From: an uncultured Actinomycetes bacterium
Lineage (GTDB): Bacteria; Actinomycetota; Actinomycetes; Nanopelagicales; Nanopelagicaceae
Assembly: GCA_903928395.1 (NCBI GenBank)
Contig: CAIYQS010000178.1
Span: 1 to 24,689 of the forward strand
Direction of reading: 5' to 3'
Length of the DNA stretch: 24,689 nucleotides
Position 1 is the first letter of the stretch; each line of letters opens with the position of its first letter. Shown piece by piece: positions 15,094 through 22,961 of the stretch. The position numbers and the translations under genes were made by a program. Below the pieces are notes generated by a model. It saw nothing but the letters and a program-made list of their open reading frames with translations. It ran no database searches and was not told the origin of the DNA.

Positions 15094-15903
15094 ATGACTT
15101 CAGTATTTGGACTATTTGACCTTTCGGGACGTACGGCTGTTGTTACTGGTGGAGGCGGCTCCTTGGGTGGTGCTGTCAGCCTTGGTTTGGCGCAGGCTGG
15201 TGCTCGCGTCATTGTGATCGACATTAGTCTGGAGAATGCACAGACAGTCGTTAACAGCATTAGTGCTGCAGGAGGAACCGCTCACGCGTTTGCTGCTGAC
15301 CTCAGCACCGAAGCCGTCGTTGAAGACATATTCGCGAAAATTGATCAGATCGCTCCAATAGATATTTTAGTAAATGCAGTCGCTGCGCGTTATGACCGAT
15401 TCCCACCTGATGAATATCCAATTGAGGAGTGGGATAAAGCAATTTCTTCAGATCTCACAAGTTTTTTCCTCACCTCACGCGCAACAGCGCAAAGAATGAT
15501 CAAAGCTGGAAAGGGTGGGAGCATCATCAACTTTGGTTCCATCGCTGGAGTGTCAGCGCTCGGGAGAGGAAGTGTTGCCTACGGAGCCGCTAAGGGTGGA
15601 GTTATTCAGATGACTCGAGATTGTTCTTTTGCTTGGGCAAAGCACAACATCCGAGTCAATTCAATTTTGCCGTGTCAGTTTATAAATTCCGGTTGGACCT
15701 CATTTATCAATGATCCAGCTCATGCAACACTCGTTAATCGAGTCAAGTCAGGAATTCCGCTGGGCCGTTTGGGTGAACCGCAGGAAATGGTTGGTCCAGT
15801 TTTGTTCTTGGCTTCGGATGCGGCTTCCATGGTTACCGGTATCGCAATGCCAGTTGACGGCGGTAATTTGGCAATGAACGCCGGGGGAAGTATCGATTGG
15901 TAG
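15094..15903 (+). CDS. SDR-family oxidoreductase, paralogue of the SDR at 8607
   Basis: This 269-residue short-chain dehydrogenase has VTGGGGSLGGA (17-27), D43 after the second strand (suits NAD), ILVNAVAARYD (91-101) where most SDRs have NNAG, S149, and catalytic Y163 and K167 in YGAAKGG. Its C-terminal PVDGGNLAMNAGG and the IPLGR..EP.EM stretch closely match the SDR of the E1 operon, showing a duplication within the island. The loss of NNAG changes the active-site support loop but leaves the catalytic residues. It is read from a leaderless promoter under site E and is followed after 30 bases by the ADC-family gene, probably in the same transcript. The substrate is unknown. Confidence 0.9.
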   Translation: MTSVFGLFDLSGRTAVVTGGGGSLGGAVSLGLAQAGARVIVIDISLENAQTVVNSISAAGGTAHAFAADLSTEAVVEDIFAKIDQIAPIDILVNAVAARYDRFPPDEYPIEEWDKAISSDLTSFFLTSRATAQRMIKAGKGGSIINFGSIAGVSALGRGSVAYGAAKGGVIQMTRDCSFAWAKHNIRVNSILPCQFINSGWTSFINDPAHATLVNRVKSGIPLGRLGEPQEMVGPVLFLASDAASMVTGIAMPVDGGNLAMNAGGSIDW

Positions 15904-15933
15904 TGCGCAAGTAATCACAAAGGAGTAATAACG

Positions 15934-16701
15934 TTGGCTGAACTTCATTACTTGCATGACATCCCCTCTCCTTACGATGCGCACTCGGTTCCGCTTGATA
16001 CTCCACTGACAGGCCCGCCTCCAGCAAGATTTAAAGACTCCGAAGTCTTAGTGGCGCAGTACCGGACAAATCCCGCAGCAATAGCGGCGCTAGTTCCTGA
16101 ACCCTTGGTTCCCGTCAGTGATGTTGTTATGGTGCAAATTGGGCGCTGGGGAGATGTCGCGGGCATGGGCGCGAATACCCAAGAAGTAAATGTGATGGTT
16201 CAAGTGGAGTTCAATGGCCCACATGGGAAGGTTACTGGTGCTTACTCTCCCTATTTCTATGTAGATAGCGATAGAGCGATGGCCGGTGGAAGAGAATTCC
16301 ACGGTCAACCAAAACGACTAGGGAAAGTTCAACTTGAAACGCGCGAGGACTTAATTGTCGGAACTCTTCACCGCAATGGGATAAACGTATTCACGGCAAC
16401 TCTTCCTTATAAGAGCAAGGCATGTGATATCTCAGAGGTGTCAAAAAGGGTTAATTTCATAAAGAATATTAATTTGAAGCTGATTCCTCAGATAGATCGC
16501 ACTAGGGGAATTCGACAATTAACTGCGCGAGATTTTAATGATGTGGAAGTTACCGAATGTTGGACCGGACCTGTTACAAGCCGTATTGAAGAAAATGCGC
16601 AAGCACCACTTTATCGACTTCCTGTTCTCCAACATTTGGAGGGGTATTACTGGAAGGGTGCATTCTCCCTCGTCGGGGGAGTTGTGCTTCACGAGTACTA
16701 A
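15934..16701 (+). CDS. Acetoacetate decarboxylase (ADC) superfamily protein
   Basis: This 255-residue protein fits the ADC superfamily. It has a Pro-rich N-terminus, EVNVMVQVEFNG (84-95) with E84 in the position of the active-site glutamate, YSPYFYVDSDRAMAGGRE (104-121), and GQPKRLGKVQLE with K127, the Schiff-base lysine candidate. The next residue is Arg, not the second Lys of clostridial ADC, but keeps the positive charge. The start is TTG at 15934 with AAAGGAG upstream. The superfamily includes true acetoacetate decarboxylases and enzymes that use the same lysine for aldolase/dehydratase chemistry, so decarboxylation of a 3-keto acid is possible but not shown. It follows an SDR able to make a keto acid in the same unit. 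Confidence 0.85.
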   Translation: MAELHYLHDIPSPYDAHSVPLDTPLTGPPPARFKDSEVLVAQYRTNPAAIAALVPEPLVPVSDVVMVQIGRWGDVAGMGANTQEVNVMVQVEFNGPHGKVTGAYSPYFYVDSDRAMAGGREFHGQPKRLGKVQLETREDLIVGTLHRNGINVFTATLPYKSKACDISEVSKRVNFIKNINLKLIPQIDRTRGIRQLTARDFNDVEVTECWTGPVTSRIEENAQAPLYRLPVLQHLEGYYWKGAFSLVGGVVLHEY

Positions 16702-16720
16702 CATCGAAATGAGGAATGTC

Positions 16721-17125
16721 ATGAAATTTCGCAGAAAAGTTTTAGTCAGTGCCGCACTTATTGCTTGCTTATTAGTGACGGTCCCGAATGAAGGTGCATT
16801 TGCCGCCACCCCGTCTGTAAAAGCCGGCCTCGCAACTTGTGCGACTTTCGATAAAATTGTTTCCATCGCAAATACATTTAGCAATCGCAAAAAGAGCAAG
16901 GATGCGGCGACAAACAAAGCGGCGGCATCGGCCGCACTTGCAAGTTTAAAAGCTGATTTTGCTATACTTCAATCGGAGTTAAATTCGGCAATTCACTTGG
17001 ATCCTTTGTATCGAACCTGGCAGGGTCCCGCCACGGTAATTGAAAGTTTTAACGGAGACAACGGATCGGGCGTCGGGGCGGCGGTAATAACGTTGATGGG
17101 ATATTGCGCAAAACTCCACAAATAG
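16721..17125 (+). CDS. Small secreted protein of unknown function
   Basis: This 134-residue protein starts with a clear Sec signal peptide: a basic KFRRK start, a hydrophobic core LVSAALIACLLVTV, then NEGAFA followed by a likely cleavage before ATPSVKAG. The mature part is about 106 residues, rich in Ala, Lys and Ser, mostly helical by eye, with two cysteines (in LATCATF and GYCAKL). I do not recognise a family. ATG 16721 is preferred because GAGG lies 6 bases upstream; an in-frame ATG at 16709 exists. It sits 19 bases after the ADC-family stop with no visible terminator, so it may be partly read through from that unit, but it could equally belong with the FtsX-type exporter downstream. Confidence 0.7.
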   Translation: MKFRRKVLVSAALIACLLVTVPNEGAFAATPSVKAGLATCATFDKIVSIANTFSNRKKSKDAATNKAAASAALASLKADFAILQSELNSAIHLDPLYRTWQGPATVIESFNGDNGSGVGAAVITLMGYCAKLHK

Positions 17126-17199
17126 CGCGGTTTCTGCCCTTTGATTTTCTTACACCTAATTATCGCTCAGCCACTATAGGCAATATCCGCTCACTTCGT

Positions 17200-17211
17200 T
17201 AAATTTGCGCC
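17200..17211 (+). promoter_or_regulatory. Candidate -10 for a leaderless FtsX-type permease transcript
   Basis: TAAATT (17200-17205) lies exactly six bases before the ATG at 17212, the same geometry as the stronger promoter at 15059-15093, and there is no ribosome-binding sequence. No good -35 is visible at 17 bases, so this is a weak call. Confidence 0.35.
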
Positions 17212-20055
17212 ATGCGATTTCAAGCCTGGCTACTGGTTGGTGCCAGACTTCGCAAAAACCTCTTTCGCGCTTTGACCACAAGCGGTGTCGTGGCGCTTTC
17301 TTTTGTCGCCTTGTTGACGATTCAAGGTATTTCTTATGCGACCGGAAACTCGTTAGTTAGTTACTCCCTTTCACAACTTCCAGCGGGACAAGAAAACTTA
17401 ACAATTAATTCATCTCAGGTCATTTCCTCGCCAGCGGAATATAAAGCTGCCAACCAATATCTACAAAATAAGTTGAAGAGTATTTCCGATAATCCTGTAA
17501 CTCCTGAAATCATTTATCGTGAACTTTCCGATCCACACGGAGTTCACTACTACTTTGGGGGAGTAGATAATTTCAAGAGTGCTATCCACATAACAAGTGG
17601 TCGTCTTCCACAGCACTGTTCAGTTTCGAGATGCGAAGTAATTCAAGTGGGCGGAAATCTGAAAGTTCCACCCCGACCTTCCACCTTTGGCTTAGTTATT
17701 GTCGGTCAGGGAGAAATTCAAAATAACCTATTGTTTGCTGGGACGATAGGTCCGCCTGCAGGTACGGCACTTTTAGTAGCAAACGGGATTTCAGGGGCGA
17801 CAACCTTGGCGCGTTCGTCCTTCTCAGCAACAGATGGCTGGGTTCAGAGAATTGATATTAGGCGTATCAATCAACTTGGAACCGATAACTACATCTCTCG
17901 GATAGTTGCCATTGAGGACCATCTATCCATTGATTTTCCAGGTCTGATAGTGACGTGGCCACAAGATGCTTTGAGCAGCGCAAGTGATCAGGCAGTTGCT
18001 TTTGCGGGAAAACTTACGCTGCTGAAATTTGCCGTCGTTACCTTATTACTTGCCTTCCTAGCTCTCATCACTATTAGGCAGCGCCGAGATCATTCTCAAT
18101 TTAGAACTTCACTGAGTCGAATTGGAACCCCCAAAGCCACACTTGCTTGGGAACTGCTTTTTGAAACCTTCGTTCCAATTATCTGCGGTCTCGTACTCAC
18201 TGGAATTTTTTCACTCGTCATGCCAAAAGCGCTTCATGGATTTGGTTTTCAGGCACAGGTATCTGACTTGTACGGAGGCTGGCCCAAGTATCTACTGCTT
18301 GTCGGAGTTGCAGAGGCTCTCGTTGTCGGACTCACGCTCTACCAGGACGCAGCGTGGCGCCGGACTCAGCTAATTTTATCGGGCGCTGCATTCGTTTTCT
18401 TTGCGCTCTATCTGCAACAGAATCATGTAGCCGATTCAAAATACCTCACGATTCCTTTTGTATACGCGATCGGACCGGTTTTCATTTGTTATCTGGCGCT
18501 ACGCTATCTGATCACTCTTTGGCGAAATAAGAGGCGCCAGCTATTTATCATCTTCAAAGAGTTTTTTGGGCTCTGGCAGGGCGTGGCATCAATGATCGCG
18601 TTGACCGGCTTACTAGCCATGTTGACGCTGGGATTTAGCTCGGGGCTAGCCCGACAAGTGGCTGACACAGCAAGGAACCAAGTACCGCTAGATATTTCAC
18701 TTTCAACTGGTTCAAATTTGGTGCGTCCGTTGGATGTGGCAGCGGCGAGCGACTATGCCGGGCTTGAACCTAGTTCCCAAGCCTTTCCTATTCTGAGGAC
18801 TGGAACTGCAATTCGCGGTCAGAGTTCTGTCTCCGATTCGCTATCGCTCATCGGCATGCCCGCAGCCGCGCTGGCTTTGGCCGCTCCCAGCATTAAATCG
18901 TTTGCTGAAGGTTCCACTTTCAATGCTCCGATTCCGCAATACGGCCTTGGTATAGGTACGACTAAAGAAATCACCGTGGCGCTAGCCGGAATTCCCGCTC
19001 AAATCGATCTCCTGGGATGGTTCTTAACCCCTCGGGGAACTCACATAAGTGCAGTCTTCCTCGGGTCAACAAATATTCGTACTCTCGCGCTTCTAGGCGA
19101 AGTACCCGCTGGAAGTGCTTTGGTCGCCTTCGAATTTCACGAGTCGTCGAATTATTTGTCCCGAAGACTCCATGCTATTGGTGAAGGAAATCTTTCTGTT
19201 CCAGAACTTAAGGGAATTGGAAGTATCACCAAAGTCAGTTTCGATAGCACTACTGAGCAACTTCCCCCAAAGCTTTGGAGATCTCAAAATTTCCCGTTTG
19301 CCTTTGACGGTCAGAGTCTCTATGTCCAACCGAGTGTCGCGATGGGTATTCCAACGGTTGTCACGGATCCAACTACTGCTTCGTTGGCAGTCAATGGGAC
19401 ACTAACTCTTATTGGGACGGGGAATACCTATTTTCAAGTGCGCATTGGAGCGATTACACAAAACTTCCCGAGCGCTGGAGATCGATTTGTTGTGATGGAG
19501 TTAAGCGCTTTGCAGAGTGAGCTGGCTCAGACAGATTTGGGAGCAGTCGACCCCATCGAAGTTTGGATAAAAACGCCGGACGCCAAAGAATTTGTGCAAA
19601 AGCTAAGGACCGCTCCATATAACGCCTTGCTGATTAAGAGCAAGAGTGAACTGGAAAAAACCCTGAATCTGGATCCGAATAACGTTGGCTTACTAAGTGC
19701 CTATCGCGTTGCCCTAGCCCTGGCGCTGCTCCTGTCCCTGCTCATTGCGCTTGCCTCGCTACCACTCATTTACAAGGAAGGCGTAGCGGTTTTCTTGCAG
19801 CTAGAAACAGTTGGTTATAAGCCTCAAGAATTGCGAAGCGCAGTACGAGTTAGCTGGCGGGTGTCCATCTTGATCGGGGCGGCAATCGGCACCGGGTTGG
19901 GGGTAGGAATCAGCAGATTATTCGTTTCTAGCTCTATCCCAATCCTGCAGGAGGTAATCCTCTTGTTTGCTGCGTATGCATTCATTGAACTCTGTGGATC
20001 ACTTCTTTCCCGTAGTTTCTTTAGCGAAAAATTGCCAGGTCAGCGGACTCCATGA
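17212..20055 (+). CDS. FtsX/MacB-like ABC transporter permease with two large extracytoplasmic domains
   Basis: This 947-residue membrane protein has a helix near 20-42, an external domain about 43-267 (with C136 and C141 close enough for a disulfide), then helices near 268-288, 315-336, 360-377, 386-402, 413-436 and 456-480. A second external domain spans about 481-830 and three final helices lie near 831-852, 883-905 and 911-930. This duplicated FtsX layout fits type VII (MacB/LolCDE-like) ABC systems, which move or extract lipoproteins, peptides or envelope factors by mechanotransmission rather than classical transport. Its stop overlaps the start of the fused ATPase gene (ATGA). The substrate is unknown; the small secreted protein upstream is a candidate partner only by position. 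Confidence 0.85.
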   Translation: MRFQAWLLVGARLRKNLFRALTTSGVVALSFVALLTIQGISYATGNSLVSYSLSQLPAGQENLTINSSQVISSPAEYKAANQYLQNKLKSISDNPVTPEIIYRELSDPHGVHYYFGGVDNFKSAIHITSGRLPQHCSVSRCEVIQVGGNLKVPPRPSTFGLVIVGQGEIQNNLLFAGTIGPPAGTALLVANGISGATTLARSSFSATDGWVQRIDIRRINQLGTDNYISRIVAIEDHLSIDFPGLIVTWPQDALSSASDQAVAFAGKLTLLKFAVVTLLLAFLALITIRQRRDHSQFRTSLSRIGTPKATLAWELLFETFVPIICGLVLTGIFSLVMPKALHGFGFQAQVSDLYGGWPKYLLLVGVAEALVVGLTLYQDAAWRRTQLILSGAAFVFFALYLQQNHVADSKYLTIPFVYAIGPVFICYLALRYLITLWRNKRRQLFIIFKEFFGLWQGVASMIALTGLLAMLTLGFSSGLARQVADTARNQVPLDISLSTGSNLVRPLDVAAASDYAGLEPSSQAFPILRTGTAIRGQSSVSDSLSLIGMPAAALALAAPSIKSFAEGSTFNAPIPQYGLGIGTTKEITVALAGIPAQIDLLGWFLTPRGTHISAVFLGSTNIRTLALLGEVPAGSALVAFEFHESSNYLSRRLHAIGEGNLSVPELKGIGSITKVSFDSTTEQLPPKLWRSQNFPFAFDGQSLYVQPSVAMGIPTVVTDPTTASLAVNGTLTLIGTGNTYFQVRIGAITQNFPSAGDRFVVMELSALQSELAQTDLGAVDPIEVWIKTPDAKEFVQKLRTAPYNALLIKSKSELEKTLNLDPNNVGLLSAYRVALALALLLSLLIALASLPLIYKEGVAVFLQLETVGYKPQELRSAVRVSWRVSILIGAAIGTGLGVGISRLFVSSSIPILQEVILLFAAYAFIELCGSLLSRSFFSEKLPGQRTP

Positions 20056-21416
20056 ATATTCGGGTGAAAGATCTTTTTTATATTTACGAAAACAACGAGG
20101 AGCAAGTCGTCGCACTTCGAGGTTTGGATTTAAACGTTGAACTTGGCGAGTGTTTAGCGATTCGCGGGCCAAATGGTTCAGGAAAATCGACGCTGGTCAA
20201 ACTCCTCACCGGGTACCAAAAGCCGACGGCAGGTGAAATTTATATTGATGATCAAAATATCTCAGAGATTGATCCGATTCAACTAAGGCGTCAGTACGTA
20301 GCAAGCATTAACCAGAATGGAAGCCTCATCAAGGAACTCACAGTTCGCGAAAATCTGGCTCTTGCGTATTCCTTAAATTCTTCGCTGGCTTCAAGGAGCA
20401 CAGAGATCACTTCTCAAATTCTGGAAGAGCACAGTCTTTCGCATCTAGCAACTCGTTACCCCGATCAACTTTCTGCTGGTGAGAGACAGTATGTCTCGCT
20501 GTTGGCTGCGGTTGCCACCGATCCCCAAGTGCTAGTTGCTGATGAGCCAACTGAAGAGCTGGACCACGCTGGTGCAAAAATCATTTATTCATTGCTCAAG
20601 TCCTTGTGTAGCAAGACCATCGTGATATTGGTGACGCACGACATCCGAGCTGAAGAGTACGCGACGCGTACCGTAAGAATTCGGGAGGGTCGGATCAGTG
20701 AAGAGTGGTCTGCCGGTGAAGCAGAGAAGAGTGTTATTGACGAATTTGGTTGGATGCGTGTGCGAGAAGTCACGCAAGATGTTCCCAAGAGAGTGAAGCG
20801 GGCGATTTCCGAAAATGTGACGCCAATACTCGAAGCGAATGGACTGAAATTAACGTACAGCCCCAAGGAGATATTTTCAGATGTGAATTTTTCGGGAAGA
20901 CCTGGCCAATTACTCGCCCTTGATTCAACCCTTCCCACCAAGACCGGTAAGTCATCGCTACTTCGAATCCTGTCGGGCCTTGTGGACGCCGATGTGGGGT
21001 CAGTACTAGTCAATGGCCAGGCAATTGGGGGGCTAGACCGCGAGGCGCGAGCCCAGTTACGGAAGGCATTGGTGAGTTATCTACCGCAGCGGGGCAATGC
21101 CCTGGAGCGAATTACGCTGGGGGAGTATTTGGGTTCCACCGTGGTGGATCTAGGGAAGTCACTCAATCATCGTCGGAGTAGTCCTTTGGGCAATTTCTCT
21201 GGGGGAGAGCGGGCCCGAATTGAGCTTCTTAAAATCATCGCCGAGTCCAGACCTATCTTGCTCTTGGATGAACCGATTTCGCAGATGGATGAGCGACGTA
21301 CCAACGAGGCGATTGAAGCGCTCTTTGGTTATCTGGAAAATGGTGGGTTGGTCATAATGAGTACACGCAACGAGATCCTGCTGGAGGCTGCAGATCACAT
21401 TATCCATTTGGGTTAA
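20052..21416 (+). CDS. Fused double ABC ATPase with a degenerate second nucleotide-binding domain
   Basis: This 454-residue protein holds two ABC domains. The first is intact: Walker A GPNGSGKS (39-46), Q88, signature LSAGE (140-144), Walker B LVADE (161-165) and switch H196. The second (about 258-454) is shorter and altered: the P-loop reads LPTKTGKS (294-301) with the first Gly replaced by Leu, and the switch histidine is Arg (R439 in STRN). It keeps Q346, signature FSGGE (382-386) and LLLDEP (403-408). This makes one strong and one weak ATP site, as in asymmetric ABC heterodimers but on one chain. It overlaps the permease gene by four bases and surely powers it. Confidence 0.88.
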   Translation: MNIRVKDLFYIYENNEEQVVALRGLDLNVELGECLAIRGPNGSGKSTLVKLLTGYQKPTAGEIYIDDQNISEIDPIQLRRQYVASINQNGSLIKELTVRENLALAYSLNSSLASRSTEITSQILEEHSLSHLATRYPDQLSAGERQYVSLLAAVATDPQVLVADEPTEELDHAGAKIIYSLLKSLCSKTIVILVTHDIRAEEYATRTVRIREGRISEEWSAGEAEKSVIDEFGWMRVREVTQDVPKRVKRAISENVTPILEANGLKLTYSPKEIFSDVNFSGRPGQLLALDSTLPTKTGKSSLLRILSGLVDADVGSVLVNGQAIGGLDREARAQLRKALVSYLPQRGNALERITLGEYLGSTVVDLGKSLNHRRSSPLGNFSGGERARIELLKIIAESRPILLLDEPISQMDERRTNEAIEALFGYLENGGLVIMSTRNEILLEAADHIIHLG

Positions 21417-21435
21417 CTTGGGTAAACTCGAAGGT

Positions 21436-22014
21436 ATGAATCACCGCGTAGATGTATTTATGAAAAAGACCGTTGAGTGGCATGACGAGTATGCCGTTCT
21501 ACGGGAAATCGCCTTGAGCACGGGGCTCACTGAGGACCTCAAGTGGATGCACCCGTGTTACACGCTGGATGACAAAAATGTCTTTTTGCTCCATGCCTTT
21601 AAAGGATACATCGCTGTTTTTTTCCATAAGGGTGCGATCATGAAAGATCCAAACGGGATCCTCATTCAGCAGACCGAAAATGTGCAGGCAGGACGCCAAC
21701 TTCGATTTAAAAATATGGAAGAAATTCTTAAGGCGAAAAAGATCATTAAGGCCTATATGAAGGATGCGATTGCCATTGAGGAAGCCGGACTTCAAGTCCC
21801 AATGAAGAAGCCCGTGCCGGTAGAACTTCCTAAGGATATTGCGGACGCAATGAAGAAAATTTCTGGTTTGACCGCTGCTTTCAAGAAACTAACCCCAAGT
21901 TGTCAGCGCGAATACTTGCTTTATTTTGACGGTGCTAAGAAGGCGGAGACAAGAGTCTCTCGGGTCCAAAAGTACGCTGAGAAAATTCTTTCCGGCAAAC
22001 GAATGAACGGATAA
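21436..22014 (+). CDS. YdeI/DUF1801-OmdA family protein
   Basis: This 192-residue protein has an N-terminal DUF1801 domain (GLTEDLKWMHPCYTLDDKNV, then AFFHKG-like strand and LRFKNMEEI) and a C-terminal OmdA/YdeI tail (LTPSCQREYLLYFDGAKK followed by ETRVSRVQKYAEKIL). Members are widespread small proteins of unclear role; some are annotated as bacteriocin-protection (OmdA) proteins. I start it at ATG 21436 because homologues in this family begin with MN-x-x-VD; a TTG at 21418 would add six residues. It follows the ABC ATPase by 19 bases and could be in the same operon. No enzyme activity can be stated. Confidence 0.82.
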   Translation: MNHRVDVFMKKTVEWHDEYAVLREIALSTGLTEDLKWMHPCYTLDDKNVFLLHAFKGYIAVFFHKGAIMKDPNGILIQQTENVQAGRQLRFKNMEEILKAKKIIKAYMKDAIAIEEAGLQVPMKKPVPVELPKDIADAMKKISGLTAAFKKLTPSCQREYLLYFDGAKKAETRVSRVQKYAEKILSGKRMNG

Positions 22015-22019
22015 ACAAA

Positions 22020-22961
22020 GTGGCACAGAAAACCTCTCAACCAAGCCTCCCTGCGGGTTGGAATACTTCACGGATTCCAGACCAGACTGGCAAACGATAT
22101 TTGATAACGGGTGGCAATAGCGGCCTCGGTTTAGAGTGCGCAAAAGCTTTAGTCGCCAAAGGCGCGCACGTTACCCTTACTGCTCGCACTGAAATAAAAG
22201 GCGTCTCTGCCACGCTCAGCTCTGGAGCTCAAGAATTTATTGAATTGGACCTGGCGGACTTAGCCTCGGTTCGTAAGGCAGCGGCAACAATTTCCGAACC
22301 CTTCAACGTGGTCTTCCTTAATGCTGGAATCATGGCTCCTCCATTTGCAAAAACGGTCGATGGCTTTGAATCCCAGTTAGGAACAAATTTCTTGGGACAT
22401 TTTGCGCTCGCTGGATTAATTGAAAAGTTTGTTTCCGATCGCTGGGTAGTAACCACCAGTTTCGCGCATCACCTCGGAACGTTTGGCAATCAGACTAAAG
22501 AGGAGATCAAAGATCGCTGCCAGGGGATTGGAAAATACTCGCCTTGGATTTCATATGGAGATTCAAAGTTAGCTGATTTGATCTTCGTCAACGAATTGGA
22601 GCGTCGTCGCGTTGCTCGCGGATATGGGGCCATCCCTATGGCTGCTCACCCAGGCTGGGCGAACACCAATTTATTTAAACATCCAGTCAAGGCCCACCCA
22701 GTGGCTCAACTGAGTGACGCCGTGGCAGGAAAGTTGGCTCAAACAGGTGCCGAAGGCGCACTTCCACTTTTATGTGCTTCAACCTTGCCCGAGGTAACGC
22801 ACACTGGATTTTTGGGGCCCAACGGTTTCATGGAACTCAAAGGCAGTCCGAAATTCACTCATGGAAAAGCGCTGGCATATGATCAAAACCTAGCCACAAA
22901 CCTCTGGCAGGTAGCGGAAGAGTTGACCGGCGTGGCATGGGAGAATTCGCCTCATGCATGA
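22020..22961 (+). CDS. SDR-family oxidoreductase, retinol-dehydrogenase/protochlorophyllide-reductase-like
   Basis: This 313-residue extended-length SDR has ITGGNSGLGLECA (29-41), R56 at the end of the second strand (favours NADPH), LDLADLASV (76-84), NAGIM (101-105), S147, and catalytic Y179 and K183 in YGDSKLA, followed by HPGWANTNL (210-218). The pattern fits the group loosely annotated as retinol dehydrogenase or WW-domain oxidoreductase-like; substrates in bacteria are mostly unknown. The start is GTG with a weak GGA upstream. It follows the YdeI-type gene by five bases, and the leuS start lies inside its last codons, so the two are co-transcribed. It is not similar in detail to the island SDRs. 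Confidence 0.87.
   Translation: MAQKTSQPSLPAGWNTSRIPDQTGKRYLITGGNSGLGLECAKALVAKGAHVTLTARTEIKGVSATLSSGAQEFIELDLADLASVRKAAATISEPFNVVFLNAGIMAPPFAKTVDGFESQLGTNFLGHFALAGLIEKFVSDRWVVTTSFAHHLGTFGNQTKEEIKDRCQGIGKYSPWISYGDSKLADLIFVNELERRRVARGYGAIPMAAHPGWANTNLFKHPVKAHPVAQLSDAVAGKLAQTGAEGALPLLCASTLPEVTHTGFLGPNGFMELKGSPKFTHGKALAYDQNLATNLWQVAEELTGVAWENSPHA

Noticed and set aside
16538..16720. In-frame extension of the small secreted protein back to an ATG at 16538 inside the ADC-family gene.
   Set aside because: It would bury the signal peptide about 60 residues into the protein and overlap a well-supported gene; ATG 16721 has a ribosome site at proper distance.
20585..21013. A 142-codon open frame on the - strand within the fused ABC ATPase.
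   Set aside because: It shadows a gene with clear ATPase motifs and shows no recognisable domain or start signal.
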